A stretch of 64,000 bases of DNA from Lepturacanthus savala (lineage: Eukaryota; Chordata; Actinopteri; Scombriformes; Trichiuridae). The notes under the pieces were generated by a model that saw only the letters and a list, made by a program, of their open reading frames with translations, made no database searches and was not told where the DNA came from. The stretch is from contig CM060484.1 of assembly GCA_030544235.1 (NCBI GenBank), positions 11,985,531-12,049,530 of the forward strand, read 5' to 3'. Position 1 is the first letter of the stretch. Each line of letters opens with the position of its first letter. Shown here one piece after another: positions 27,176 to 40,809 of this stretch. The position numbers were made by a program, and so were the translations under genes.

Positions 27176-30100
27176 CTGCAGAAAGATAGATAGAGAGAGA
27201 GAATTAAAGCTGCAGGCACTGATCTGTTTAGACCCTCGGAGCAGCAGACACAATAATATTGATAAGGCAGTGAATGCACACCACAAAGCCAGGGCTGGTT
27301 ACTGTGGAGACGAATCCTACAGAACCTGAAACCTAACAAAAGTAAGATTCAATCCACGCTGAAATATTTTCAGAAACATGGTTTTAGTGAAGTATTGAAC
27401 ATTTAGCCTATATCACCTTTTTTTGAAATCCACAACCAGAGCCAAACAAGTGAAAGCATTTCTCCAATTTAGGTGCATCCAGGAAGTGATATTATAGATC
27501 TATGCACTGCAGAGATGATGCCCAGTGTGTTTGCATTGCCAAAGAGAATGCATTCAAAGCTGCCAGCGACTGGCACATTGCCTCTTCTATGGAGGGAGGG
27601 TGCCCTGTTGATTTATTTCATAGTAGTTTGCTGACAATTAAACAGTGCTGTGAGGTGTTGCTGGATTTTGTTTTCTCAACTGCTTCCTCAGAGTCATCAT
27701 CATCACCACCGTTTGCAGCAGAAAGGGAGTTGCTACGGTTACCTACGTGGAGGCCATGTGAAGTGTACAGCAGATGTCGGAGGCCGTCACTGAATCCTGT
27801 CTGACTGGTAGCAGGGTGTGTGGTATCCACCTGGAGACAGAGCAGAATCTTACACTTAAAGAATCTACAGAACAATGACCTCAAGACCACTTATGAGTTA
27901 AGGTCAGCTTTATAGAAAATTCAAGTTTCATTTTTCAGTCCAATGAGAACAGGTCACTACTATTCTACTAGGAAATGAGACATAGAAAGGAAAACGAGCA
28001 TATATGACATACACAGAAACTCAACTCATGTTTTTAACGCCACACGACAGGGAGAATTAATGCAAAACCAATTAGTGGGAAATAAAAAAAAAAACATGAC
28101 GTCAAGAAGGACTCCTGCCTCTTATTTTGAAAATTCTAACATCTTGCATTGTGATATGTCCAGCTCCACTGTGCGGTATGTTATGCATGTGATGCTGACA
28201 CTGTGTACCTCTACCCGCTAGCAAAAATTGCTAGTTTGATTTTCCCATTGATCAGAACTACCTTTAGAGCAGTGGTCTGTTATTCAACCAATCACGATCG
28301 AGTATTTAACAAAGCTGCGTAATGCAGTGTAATACCGATCAATGCCTGACCTACAGTACAGAGCTCCTACCTGGGACTGCACCTTGGCTCCGCCCTGAGC
28401 CCCCAGGTAAGAGGTTCCATTAACACTCTGCATGCTCATGAACATGTCGCCTGAGTTTGGGAGGTGAAAAGGACCAGGAGAACCTGAAGAGGAAGAGATG
28501 CAGGCAGCTGAGCATGCTGAGAAGGAAAACACGCGCATACAAATGCACACATGCAGGCGAACACGGGAACGTCAAACTAAAATGGCATCTTTCATACATT
28601 CATGCACTGATGCGAAAAAATATGCTTTTTATCTTATTTATGGCCTTCATAATAGAAGCATCATTAAGAAATGAAGGGATTCTCTGCACAGCAACGCTGG
28701 AGGGCTTTTAATTTGAAACAAGTACCATTGCGATACCCAAAATGAATGTTACATTCTATATATTTTTCTCACGTATGCAATTATAGTGATTGTTGCTGGT
28801 ATGATGTCAATATGGCTAGCAGCCATTGGAAAAAAGAGACAATGTGTCTGGGCGTAAGATTTTTTTTATGAAGAGTACCAGAGAACATGCTGGTCAACAG
28901 GGAGCTTTTGCTCTCAGTAGCATCGAGCTGGAAATCCTCATCTTTCATTGGGAAGCCTGGAAAAGAGAAAGAAGAAGAGTAACCGAAGAATTCCTGTAAC
29001 AACACATTGATGTCACATTTAAGTCATATTAAACTATAAGGGCTGCAATGTTCTGTAGGGGAGACTGGAGCTTGTTGTCACAATTTTTCACAAAGATATT
29101 TTTCCTAATGGTGGGACTTTCTGCCCCAAAAGCATCATTTATATAAATATAAATTCCTCAGTGTTTCCAGTGTTGATTTACATGAAATACCAAATAAACA
29201 CTTGGTTTCAATTAACACTTTAAACACCAGGTGCACGTGTATATTTTGACAAATACCTGCAGGTTCCAAATAAATGCTGAGTCTAATTTACTTTAAAAAT
29301 GGATTGAAGTTCTCAGGAACAGCCTCAAGAGCCTCAAATATCTGTTTTACTTTTCTTACACTTAAAATTTCAGATTGAACTGAACTCAAAAAATAAACAG
29401 AACAGGACAACTAACCCTAAAATGACTAAGACATGTTGCCCCAAACTAGCATATTTGCTAATAGCTAGCTCTAGCTTAAAGCTAGCTTAAAACAGGACAA
29501 TGACTGAGATATGACAGGATGCCTTTATCTCTCCTCTAACAAGCCTATGTGTACCACTGTTAAGATTTGTATCTTAAAGAAGCGTATTTTGATATATCTA
29601 AATTTGATTTGTGCAAAATGGTTAATTCACAATGTGCTACTCTCTTCTGAGACAGGACAAAATAGAATTCCGCTTTAGCTGCGCCCTCTGGCGGTAACGA
29701 TAATTATAGCGTGATACAATGATAAAGAGCCTACAGAGTAATTAGCAACATTTCTAACCGCAGCCCACCTGAGTTGGGTGTAGACGGAGATTCGTCGTGA
29801 CTGTTGTGGACAGCGGCAGCTGCTGCCTGCGTTGCTGTCACCGCCGTCTTTGCCGCATACAGGTTGGCTTCCTCCTGGAACTTCCCGATGTTCTTCTTAT
29901 ACCGGATCCTTTTGTTTCCGAACCAGTTAGAAACCTGATGCAGAAGGAACAAAGGGAAGAAAAAATAGAAACAAATACAGCTCACATTTGTTGTCACTTG
30001 TCACAACAGCCATTATATAGAAAGTGTTGGCGTAGAGAAACACTGATTAGTATTATAAGGTCAACTAAAAAATCAACACGTGAGTCGTGTGTGTGTGTGT

Positions 30101-33100
30101 GTGTGTGTGCGTGTGTTAAAGGAAGGGCAGAGCTGAGGACAATAATATACAATAAGGAGTATTCCAGGTCATAGGCAGATACCAGAGAAAGCGCATCCAA
30201 GGATAGACAATAACAACATATGTCATCTTAAAGGTCGTGCATGTGTGTGTGTATGTGTATGTGTGTGTGTGTGTGTGTGTGTGCGTGTGTAGTGCCAGTG
30301 GCCTTTTATGTATGCAGTGACATTTACGAAACACTTTTTCCTAGAATGAAATTGCCTGTACGGCCTTTCCACGATATGGCTTTTGTTTTGGCTAACAGAA
30401 GGGTCAATAGCTAATTAGCAAAGGTATTGTCACAATGTGGGAAAATACTGTATAGTATGTTTCTATTTCTGTCTTCATTAGGCCCTGATCACACCCGCGG
30501 TGGCACAGAGAAGTTCATCCACCCATCGTAGCAATTTATCTGCGGTAGAAGCCACTTGTGACATTTACTACTCGCCGAGCTAGCTGGTAGGCTATAGTCT
30601 ACTGCAATGAGCTAACTGCTAACATGCTTACTGTCCATTACCAACATAGGTAGCACAGTGAAAGGAAGAAAAGAGAAGGGAGAAGAAGTGAGAATAAAGA
30701 AGAGAAGGGTGAGAAGAAGAGATAAGAAGAAGCTAAGAAAGAATTTTAGAAAGAAAGCAAGGAATTCTGTTATGCTAAAGAAGGTGAAAGTGGCCATGGC
30801 TCTCTGTAGGCTTCCATGAATTCAGACTGCTGGAAGATGAACAGAAAGCTTTGACAAAATTCTCCAGGGTGCTAAATATATACAGTAGATTAGCAAAAAA
30901 CACTATTACTATTACATGAAATAATTGACCTAATGATGGCAGCAGGCGAAGAGAGAGAACCGTGACATACCTGTGACACTGTGATGGTGCTTCCTCCGCC
31001 CTGAGGGCAAAAAAGAAGCTTTTTTTTACACTATTCAACTGTCAAACCCCAACACAACATAAAAAAAATCCTGTCACATCTGCTTCTCTTGTCCACAACT
31101 AAGAATAACATAGAACTCCTGGAAGGATAAACTGTTACAAAATACATTAATTTTCATGCCAGGGGTGTCAAACATGAGGCCCAGGGGCAAGAACCAGGCC
31201 GCTAAGGGGTCCATGGCTGCAGCTAATGACTATTCTGATTGTCCATTGATCACTGTTTCCCAAAGCTGAAGATGCAACCTGAAATGTCCAGAGCAACAGT
31301 CCACAATCCAAAGATCATCGGTTTACTATTATAGAAGACTAAAGAAACCAGAAAATAATCCGATTTGAGAACCTGGAACCAGAGAATTTGGACATTTTCT
31401 TCTTAAAAATAACTAAATAATTGATAAAATAGTTGGCGGTTAATGTAATAGTAGGCAACTAAACGGTTAATTGACTAATTGCAGCTCTAGTATGAGACAT
31501 GATATTGCTTGAATTGCACTTTTTTTCTTATATGATTTCTACTGTTGCAAATTGAAGGTTAATTAATCACATACATATTTATCTGTATTTTTAAGAAGAA
31601 ATGCGTAGCTGTTATTTTAATATGTTTATTTTTACTGGTCTGGTAAGCTTGAGATCAAACTGTGCTGGATGTGGCCCATGAACTAAACTGAGTTTGACTC
31701 CCCTGGCTATGTCAGTGATGAAATAAAAACAAATGGTCCTTTTAAAGGTGTTAAGTTTAGAACATGAAGCAGGTGACTATAGCAAAGGTGATAACTGTAA
31801 ATCTAATGGGGTCATTTATCAGATCTCTTGTTTAATTTCATTAGCCTCTAGTTTTAGGGTATGAGGGAAACCAGTTAATGATGTGATGAACCTCATCTCA
31901 GCATTGATATCCATCCGCCTCACACAAACTCATACTCACCTCCTTCTGCTGACACAACCCTCACATACTGCAGGATCTTGTTTCATTATTTAACTTAATT
32001 CAAAGTGAAAATAAGGAGCTTAAATGTGAAATTTGCTAATAATTAAGCATGACAAATGAAACCAATAAAAAATCCAAACCATAACAACTATTAAGAGACT
32101 TTAAGTAAAACAGTCCTGATACTTCTGTCATCATGTTGTATTTATAATTCATAACTTTATCCGTGTTTGTATGAGTTTTGATTGACAATAAGTAGCATAT
32201 ATTCTGTTGCTTACTCTATATCAGTCACTAGTCCTAACTAGTTTTGTCACAAGTCCAAATCTTATAAACATCAGCCTATCTTATATAATGCTACTCTTTG
32301 GATTGACTCACCTGGGAAACAGTGATGCTGCACTTTTTAGCCAGCTCCTCTTTGGCCTCCTCACTGGGGTAGGGGTTACTCAGATGTGAGTAAAAATACT
32401 CGTTCAGGATTTCCGTGGCCTGCTTGCTGAAGTTCCGTCTTTTCCGTCTAAGAGGAGAAAGAGGCAGAAAGACCCTGAGCGGCACGATGCACATACGAGA
32501 GAAATAATAACAACTAAATTGTCAAACTCAATTGAGTTCATGGGCCACATACAGCACAATTTGATCTCAAGTGGGCCGGAGCAGTACACATTTACATGTA
32601 AGTAAAGTAAAGAAGTAAAGAGAGTAAACAGAAGAAAGTGACTTATGAAAAAAGTGTGGTTATATTATTATTATTATTATTATATCTTCATTTATCTTTT
32701 GTAGGTACTAGGGCAACATGCAACGCAACATAAATTTATATTTCACACAATTGGGTACTCTCAGTATCATGTATCAACATCACATGTTGCTATTTAATTA
32801 TTCTAATATGCAATCCAGTAGTGTGCAATTCTATCATCTATTGTTTGGCAGCAGGGCAATGTGCAATGCAGAAAGCACTTACATACAATGCAACAAGCAC
32901 TTTATATACAACTAGGTACTTTTGGTCTCATAAATTACCATTGTTGGTATTAATTACTTTAATATGCATTGAGGTTTTTTGGCAATTAAAATAGCACTTT
33001 ATATTTATTGGGCAATTTGCAATATAATTATGCACTCAGCACTTTAGCGGGCTGCACTTTAATCAGCTTTTCAACATCTAATAGTGTTTCAGCAGTGGTG

Positions 33101-36100
33101 AAATGCATATGATCCACTGACCCTTGGCTTGTGCGTTTTATTATCAACTGTGCTCTTTTTTTTACTTGATTTTATTGTGTTTTATCCATAATGTGTAAAT
33201 TATCTAGAACATCAACCTGCCAATGGGACTAGAGATGGAAATAAGCCGCCCGGCTACAATCTCACATGTTTGCATGTAGACGTCTGTTGTCACGTTTCTT
33301 TTCAAAACACTCACCGAGCATCCAGGAACCTGGAGCGCAGGATCATCACGGCCTCACACGTGCTCTGCTTCAGCTGCATTTGGATGGAGCTGAACTTGCT
33401 GTGAATGATGCTCACCATGCGCTCGATCTCTTTCGGCGAGATGGGTCGCGTCCGGGACTGCTCCCTCAGCAGGTTCATTACGTGAGTGGTGAACTCACTG
33501 CAGGCCTAATGGAAATGTCATGAAGTCTGTAAGGAGATCACCTCAGGTGAAGAAGAACGGGGAAAAAAAACTTTCGTATAATTTAACTTTGGTGCTATAA
33601 CACCGGGACAGCTGTAGGAAGAAAAGCATGTTTTGAATATGCAGAAAACAAACAGTCTCATAGGCAGTTGGCACCTGTTCGTATTTCTCCAGCTCTGTGT
33701 GATATATCTGTCTGATCTGTGTCAGCTTGGTCCTGTAGTCGGAGTGTTCGATGGAGTTATCGGCCATGCCTCCCGCCGCGGCTGCCGCCGCCGCGGCCGC
33801 CACTGCTCCTCCTCCCCCTTTCTCTGGTCCGGACACCCCCTCCGCCAGCAGCATGTTATCCAGTCTCATCAGCTGGGCTTCTGCAGACTCAATCTCCTGG
33901 GCCCCACGGATACTCAGACCTGCCAGACAAGACACAATGTTTTACCCTGTGACGTTACCCTGGGAAACTGGATCAATGCGGTTCAAGACACCTGCTGCGG
34001 GTTTCTTTGACTTGTGTTATGACTGTGGTCATATTGAGTAGCAGGTCTGCTGTGTGTGCTCCCTGTGTTTTGTTTCTTTTCATTTCCTAATAGGTGTGTG
34101 CCATCCTTTTGTGGCCATTGGTGGGACCTGTACATCCTGACCTGTGATTGGCTCACATGGAGAACACCTGATACATGAGGCTAAGATGGCAGCAGTCAGC
34201 AGGCATTTCTCATCCTCCTTTTCTCCCAACTGGCCATCGTGTTACATTGTGTTTTCTTGTGGAGTAAGTAAGGATGGACTGCCAGTTTTTTTAATATAGT
34301 TTTTAGTTAGGGAGGTAAGTTCTTGTCATTTGGTTTCTTAGTCTGGTTAGGTTAGTTTCTCCCTTTCTAGACAGGATCCTTTTGTTTGTTATTTTGGCCT
34401 TAGTCCAATCTGGAACTAGTATACAGTGTTATACACTTTTTTTCATATTTTGATGTTCACTTATCCACTTTTGTTACAGTCAAACAACCTCTTGTTTGTG
34501 GGAGCTTGGGACTTGGGGAAAATGTTTCAGGTTATGCCCTAGGCACACCATAACACTGGTTTAGAACTGTGCCACTCAAAATGAGGTGGATAATGAGGGG
34601 AGAGAAGATGGGCAGTCAAGTTTGGTCCCAGCAATGTGCAGCTCTTCCATCTGGTCAGTGAACTCCAGGAGGGGGTAAGGGACCTAGATGGGGTTTGGGA
34701 GAGTTGACAAAGGTAATCCTCACAGGTACATGTTGGTATGTGAGGTAGAGAATCGCCCTGCCTTGAATAGTGAAATAATTCCCACAAAGATTAATTCATT
34801 CATCCATCCAACAGTCGATCCTAAGGCATAATAGACAGTGGGAAAAGTGACCTAGTTGCTCTCTGTATGTCTTGTGTATATATTATAGTCTAGTATGTGT
34901 AATGTATCTTTGGATTTAGTCTGTTAATTTGTGATGTGTTTTGTATGTGGGACTGCCGCTGTGGTGCAATATGAATTTCAATACAGACTAATAAATAAAG
35001 AATATTGTATTGTATTATTGTATCGTAAGATCTCACACTAAACCCATTTTAATGGGCACGTAGTAACATTTTATGGGTATATTTATATATGTTTTTCATA
35101 TATAAATTTATCAGATCCTCTTTACGCTCATATGGATTTGGGTGAATGGACAACAGAGATGTTGATATTTTAGGAGATAAATCAAATGACGGATGTTTAC
35201 GATGAGCTTCAGTTTGATGATGAACAGGATCAGCTTCTGAAACATCTGAGAATGTTGTAGCTTCTTGTCCATTTTGTACGACATAAAGATTCAAAAGAGA
35301 CAAAAAAAATAAAAAATACTCGAGACACAAAGCAACCTTGGGATTGATGCAACACCAATGAGACTGAGGTCAAAGTTGAAGGACAAAGCATATCTGTAAA
35401 CTGTGAAGGATAGCTTGGTTCATAATCATAATGTTCACAATACAGAAAGGTCACCTGAACTCATCAGGAATCATCCTCTGGAGACTATCTGGCAACTCTG
35501 GATGTGAGTGTTGGACAGACCGTCTGACGGTCGGAGAACACAAAACATCTACACTGGGTGATACTAGCAATCGGTTCTGTCTCCTGCCGTCCCGTCCTCC
35601 CGGACCACGACGCATCCAGCCAAGCACTGATTCTCATGTCAGGTGTATTAACTGTAACAAGGAGCCCTGCTGTGCTTCTGCTGTCACATCCACTCCCCCT
35701 GCTTGCTGTTTGAGCCACTTCGCAGGAGGGAGAGTTTTGATTCTGTCATCGTGGCTTGTCCGGGCTCTTCAGGCTTCTCTGCTGCCAACAGTGGGAAAGT
35801 AGGTCATCCTGCAGGCTGCCATGTGTGATAATGTACAGCACATGAGCATCAGGGCCAGCTGACGGCTGATGGAGGAAGATGTTGGCTGTGACATTAAAAG
35901 AGCACTTCACTCTTACCTTGTGTTGTTACAGAACGTGAATCTGTTGGTCTTAAAAACTTTACATTTAAAGAAACCTTATTTATCTTTTCGAATGATGTGA
36001 TTTAAGTCTCTTTCAATCTATGTGTTAGTGTAATCTCTCATCTTCCCATGCTAACACTGCTAACACCTGCCTTCATGTCACCTTCTAGACAAAGCCTTCC

Positions 36101-39100
36101 AGACAAAGCAGCTGCCAGCTGTAGTCTGGCTTTGAAATCTAAAAAAAAAAAATCCTAGATGTTCGACTTAGCAAAAAAAACTAAATTGAAACTAAATCTT
36201 AAGATTGCTCATTGCGATGGTCCTTCCTGTAATAATCTACACGATTGCAACTCAACCAGACATAAGCAAACAGACGTCTGGTCCTGCAACACAGACATAT
36301 AAAGACAGGTGAAGCCCTTAAATGCATTTATTCTGCACCACCTATACACACGCAAACCTACAAACGCATCCACACACAGATGTGGACAGTGTGGCAGGTG
36401 GTCTACAGCTTGTCTCATTCAATAAATTGTGGCTGGCGTGCAGAAAGGGCAGCTGTTTGTCTCTGCGTCCTGACTGCCTCATTGAAATGGACAGGATAAT
36501 TCCACACATGGCAGCAGCAAATGAACAGAATGCAGAGGTGTGTGAGTGTCTGTCAATAGTGAAAAACACAATCGGTCTTCACCGTGTCTCTCTGCACCAC
36601 GGAGCATTTGCAGAGCAGCCACAGATACTGACTGCTGCTTTGGACTTGAAACGGTTTCTAACAGTTTCTAGCGACAAAACTGGATCATAAAAGTGGCAGA
36701 ACTCCTGTTCAGAAGCAGATTGACCTGCTGTGAACACTGCAAACTCACATGGAATGGATGAATATGTGAATGTGGAATATGTGGATGTTTGGTGTCTGGG
36801 CTGACCTAATCACTTTCCCACAAGGAAACAGCCAACTCAACAACAACAGAGAGTGGGGAGTGGTGGTAATCTCTATAAACAGATGTCTGCATGTGAATAT
36901 GGAGAGTCTATGGGTAAAGGACGATCCAGTAACAGTTCTCGAGCCATTTGCAGTGTGCATAGTATTGATTGGTCACGTTTGAGGGGACTGTGGTTGCATT
37001 GGACTGTGACAATAACCAACTGACAGAAACAGAAATCTTGGACCAGATATCCACTGGCTCCACTGGAAACACAAAAATATTAGTTTGCCTAATCTCTAGA
37101 CTAATCTGTCATTAGACAATATTTGTGGTGTATTGTAATTTAAAATGTCAATCAGCCAATGAGCCAATGTACTGTTTTGGATGAATATGAACATTGTTAC
37201 AGAAATGAGTTCAGTTTCAAGTACTGTCTTCTGATTGGTGTCATGTAAAAATGGGAGTGACACTTATAGTTCAGTGCACTTGGATATTTCACTTATGTTT
37301 GAGGCTGCTGGAGAACTAACCTTTGTCATCTGTAATGTCTTGAGACATTAAATACATGCAAAACTAAAGACAAACAAAAAGCTTAGTTATCTTTCATGAA
37401 TCCACACAACAAATAGACTACAATGACGTTGAGGATCCTCCTTTTTTGGTAAAGTTTTATCACAAAACTGCGTCAATGATCAACAGAGCTATAGCTAATC
37501 AGCAGTAACAGCACAAGCAAAGGAAATGGCAACAAACTAAGTCTAGCTTATGCTTTGACTGTGTTTCTTTCGGTTTTTGGAACCCAATGAAATCAAAGTG
37601 GACGGAGAGAGACTGTTTTTTTGGCAGTCATGGGTCCAAAAACATTCGTTCTCCTGAAAGACCTTGCTATCACCACAGAAGCTGGGTGAGGCTATGTTAG
37701 TTGACATTAATGAATGAATGGATTTCTTAGGTGCATCAATTGCTTGAATGTCTGGAAAGACCTTAACTGTGTTTACCATGGATTTGGCTTTTCTCGTAAC
37801 TGGCCAGGGCTGCCATGCCATACAATTTCCATGCAGTGTGATACCATCCAGTTACTGAGTCTTCTTTCATCTTGCTTCATGTCGTCTTTACCCTCAACAC
37901 TCTTAACCTGTGAGACGCTTGAAGGAGAAAGAAAGAGCACCATCTTGGTCTCCATGTGGTACCTTCTTATCCATGGTACTCCTGACTTGTAGTTGCTCCT
38001 GATTCCAACTAAGTAGTAGCCAGTACAGTGTAGCTTACTGTGTAAATTTGGGTGGCCAGTATAACCCATCAGAATGACACCTGTTGGATGTTGGATTAGA
38101 GGTACTCAGTCCAACCTTTTATTTTCCCAAACACTGGCACCTGACATTCAAGCCCACTGCATGAAATAACAGCCCATGGTGTGGACTTCTCTCTCTATTC
38201 CAGTCACTTCTTATGTGAACAAGAGTGCAACAGCATGGATACCTTCCAGAAGACACTATCTGAAAAAAGCTTTACAGGGACAAGTACAAACACTTCTGGT
38301 TTGTTCTTATGAACTTGTTCTGATCAAAAGCCTCTTAGTTTAGATATCTTGTATAGATAAAAGCCTTGAATGCAAAGGGTGGCAGTAGAGAAACGTGTCT
38401 AAGACGGAAAGTGTTCATTCTTTGGGCATCATGAATGGCTGATGCAATCTGCACATTTGAGTTTTAGAGTTTTTAGCCTGGAAGGATAAAAAGGCCACGG
38501 GTCACCAAAAACATCCATAGAGAATTATATGGGAATTGGACTTGCTGTAGTTGCTGAGTTATTTCATGTTAAACTAGCAGATGGAGTGACCATCACACCC
38601 CACTGCTGCCTTAATGTTTAAAACATGTACAATGATTTCCATGCTTCATGCTGAGGGAGCAACTGGCATTTTTCCAGCCACACTACTGTCCCTGATCTTT
38701 GTGCTGTTGACTTGTAGAACAAGAAGCTGGATGGAGCCGCCGTGTGCTACAGATTGCTGTTTTAAACTAGCTCCATCACTGAATGACTTATATGTCTGCT
38801 GGCCTGTGGCTGTAATGCATACATTTTTATCAAGGTGCCGTTAATAAAAATCTAGTATTCACTCACTGCCAGCCCTCTCAATGCATAAGCACACCCCACC
38901 ACCAGACACGCACGCACACATAAATACAAACGCATACACTGTTTGATGAAGTGTTTGCGCCTGCTGGTCTCCAGTGTCTGTATATTAAAGGCAGCTGAGG
39001 GGTATCCCTGTCGCTGCTGAGACAGACCAGGATGTGTGGACCTGCAGAAAGAGAAGACTGCCCGAGGCTGCAGCGCAGTGAGGCAGAAACATGAATAAAT

Positions 39101-40741
39101 ATAGAAAGTGGACAATTGACATGTAGCACCTTGTTTGGCACTAGACCCTATTATTGGCACAGCAAAAACTAATACACAGCCCTCCACCCTCTAAATCACC
39201 GGAGCACCCATTTCCAAGTATAATTTAATCAGCCTACAGCGCCACTTGATGCTGACTTTGCCCTGATGTAATGACACAGAGGGAAACGAAAGGAACTGTA
39301 CAGTGAATAAAGACCGGCGGGAGGTGGGTTTCTATGCTGGGCCAATTGAAGCAGAAACAACTTACCTAAATGCATATTTCATGCCATTACACAGACGTGT
39401 AATTTTTTTAAAGCACCCCTGCCGTACTTTGTAGGCTTTTGTTTTTCATGCCTGCTGATATCCAGCATTAGCCTGCCAGCATGAGAAAATGAGTCATGTA
39501 ATTGTTCTACAGACATACTGTGACCACCCACTTCAAATGTTATCAGTCCATTAAAGGGGCATTATCAGTGTTTATCATCCTCATAGATATGGGTTAGAAA
39601 ATCCCTGCTACACCTGCTAGTAGGTGCATATAAACCCGTTGGAATAGGATAATAAGCCTTTACGTTATGTTGTGCTATATCTACTATGCTGTTACAAGAT
39701 AATAATGTTTTATGGTCTCACAATGTTGTGGTTAGGGTCTGGTCAATTTCAGGTCCAAAAGCACTTGATTATGGTTAAAATGATTACTTAAAACGTGGTT
39801 AAACAAGGCAATAGGAGATAAATGTTTCCGATGTTACATTAAAAGAACATGTCCCAACAGTTCAGTAAAGAATGCCAGGGGAAAAAAAAGGGTGAGCAAT
39901 TTGGGATGCCAAGGCACAGCTGGCATCGAACCGCTGACCTTACGTAAGACTACCTCCAGAGCCACAGCCACACCCAACTCAGGATAAGTCTGAAAGTTGC
40001 ACCAAATATATTCATTGAGCACTGAAAGATGCTGTGAACACAACAAACACTTTCTTTAAGAATTTGGAACTGGTCCATTTTTCTTGGAAAATCCAACACT
40101 CTGGGGAGAAATCACAAAGAATGTGATTGCACCAAAATTTGCACATAATTAGCACCCACTATTTACTCCTTCTTGAGGTCATATTTACAAAAGATATTGT
40201 ACTAATAATATAAAGGCACAAACACAGCCATAAAGTTTATTAGCTGATTGCAATTTGCATTTAGTGTCTGAGTGTTCAAAGTGGTTTTCAGTGTTTCAGG
40301 TTTTTCTTCACATTTCGGCAAACACATTGGTCCAGGATGAAAACAGCTGAGAACACAAAGGCCTCTCATTTTATGTCTTAAATTAGCAGAGACACACACA
40401 CACAGATCTCCAACATTAAAACCATTTCCATGTATTCTTCTTGTTTTACTTTACTAGTATTTTGCATCTATAATGTAATCTACATTCAAATGTCATAGCA
40501 ATTAACGTGACCCAGGCAGATCTGAAATGTGTTACTCATGTCTGACTGGCAAATGAGAAGTTGTACGTATTAACTCACAGTAGCAGTAAGTTCATCAGTG
40601 ATTAGTCAAGATCTAACTGTAATTCATGTTCTGTGTTTTGCTACACATTCATATAGATCAGCTATTACACGCAGATTCCGGGTTTATTTGATGGAATTGT
40701 TTGTAACATAGCAATCTCTATGGATGAAAAGAGCATGATAG

Positions 40742-40809
<68 letters not shown>

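Larger units (their letters stand above)
29935..32311 (-). other. pbx3 intron 5
   Basis: Contains the 30-nt microexon candidate (30971-31000), two GT microsatellites (30087-30117 and 30241-30290), a GA-rich stretch (about 30659-30760) and a complete hAT-like element with a nested insertion (31160-31705). Confidence 0.75.

Noticed and set aside
27618..27746. Open extension of pbx3 exon 8 (VGNRSNSLSAANGGDDDD)
   Set aside because: Phase-1 donors inside it would create a stop on joining exon 9; the donor at 27746 restores the conserved NG-W motif, so this is treated as intron.
37543..38069. Two overlapping minus-strand ORFs (92 and 98 codons)
   Set aside because: Looked like a broken gene or retropseudogene, but no family resemblance could be identified; probably an old unclassified repeat.
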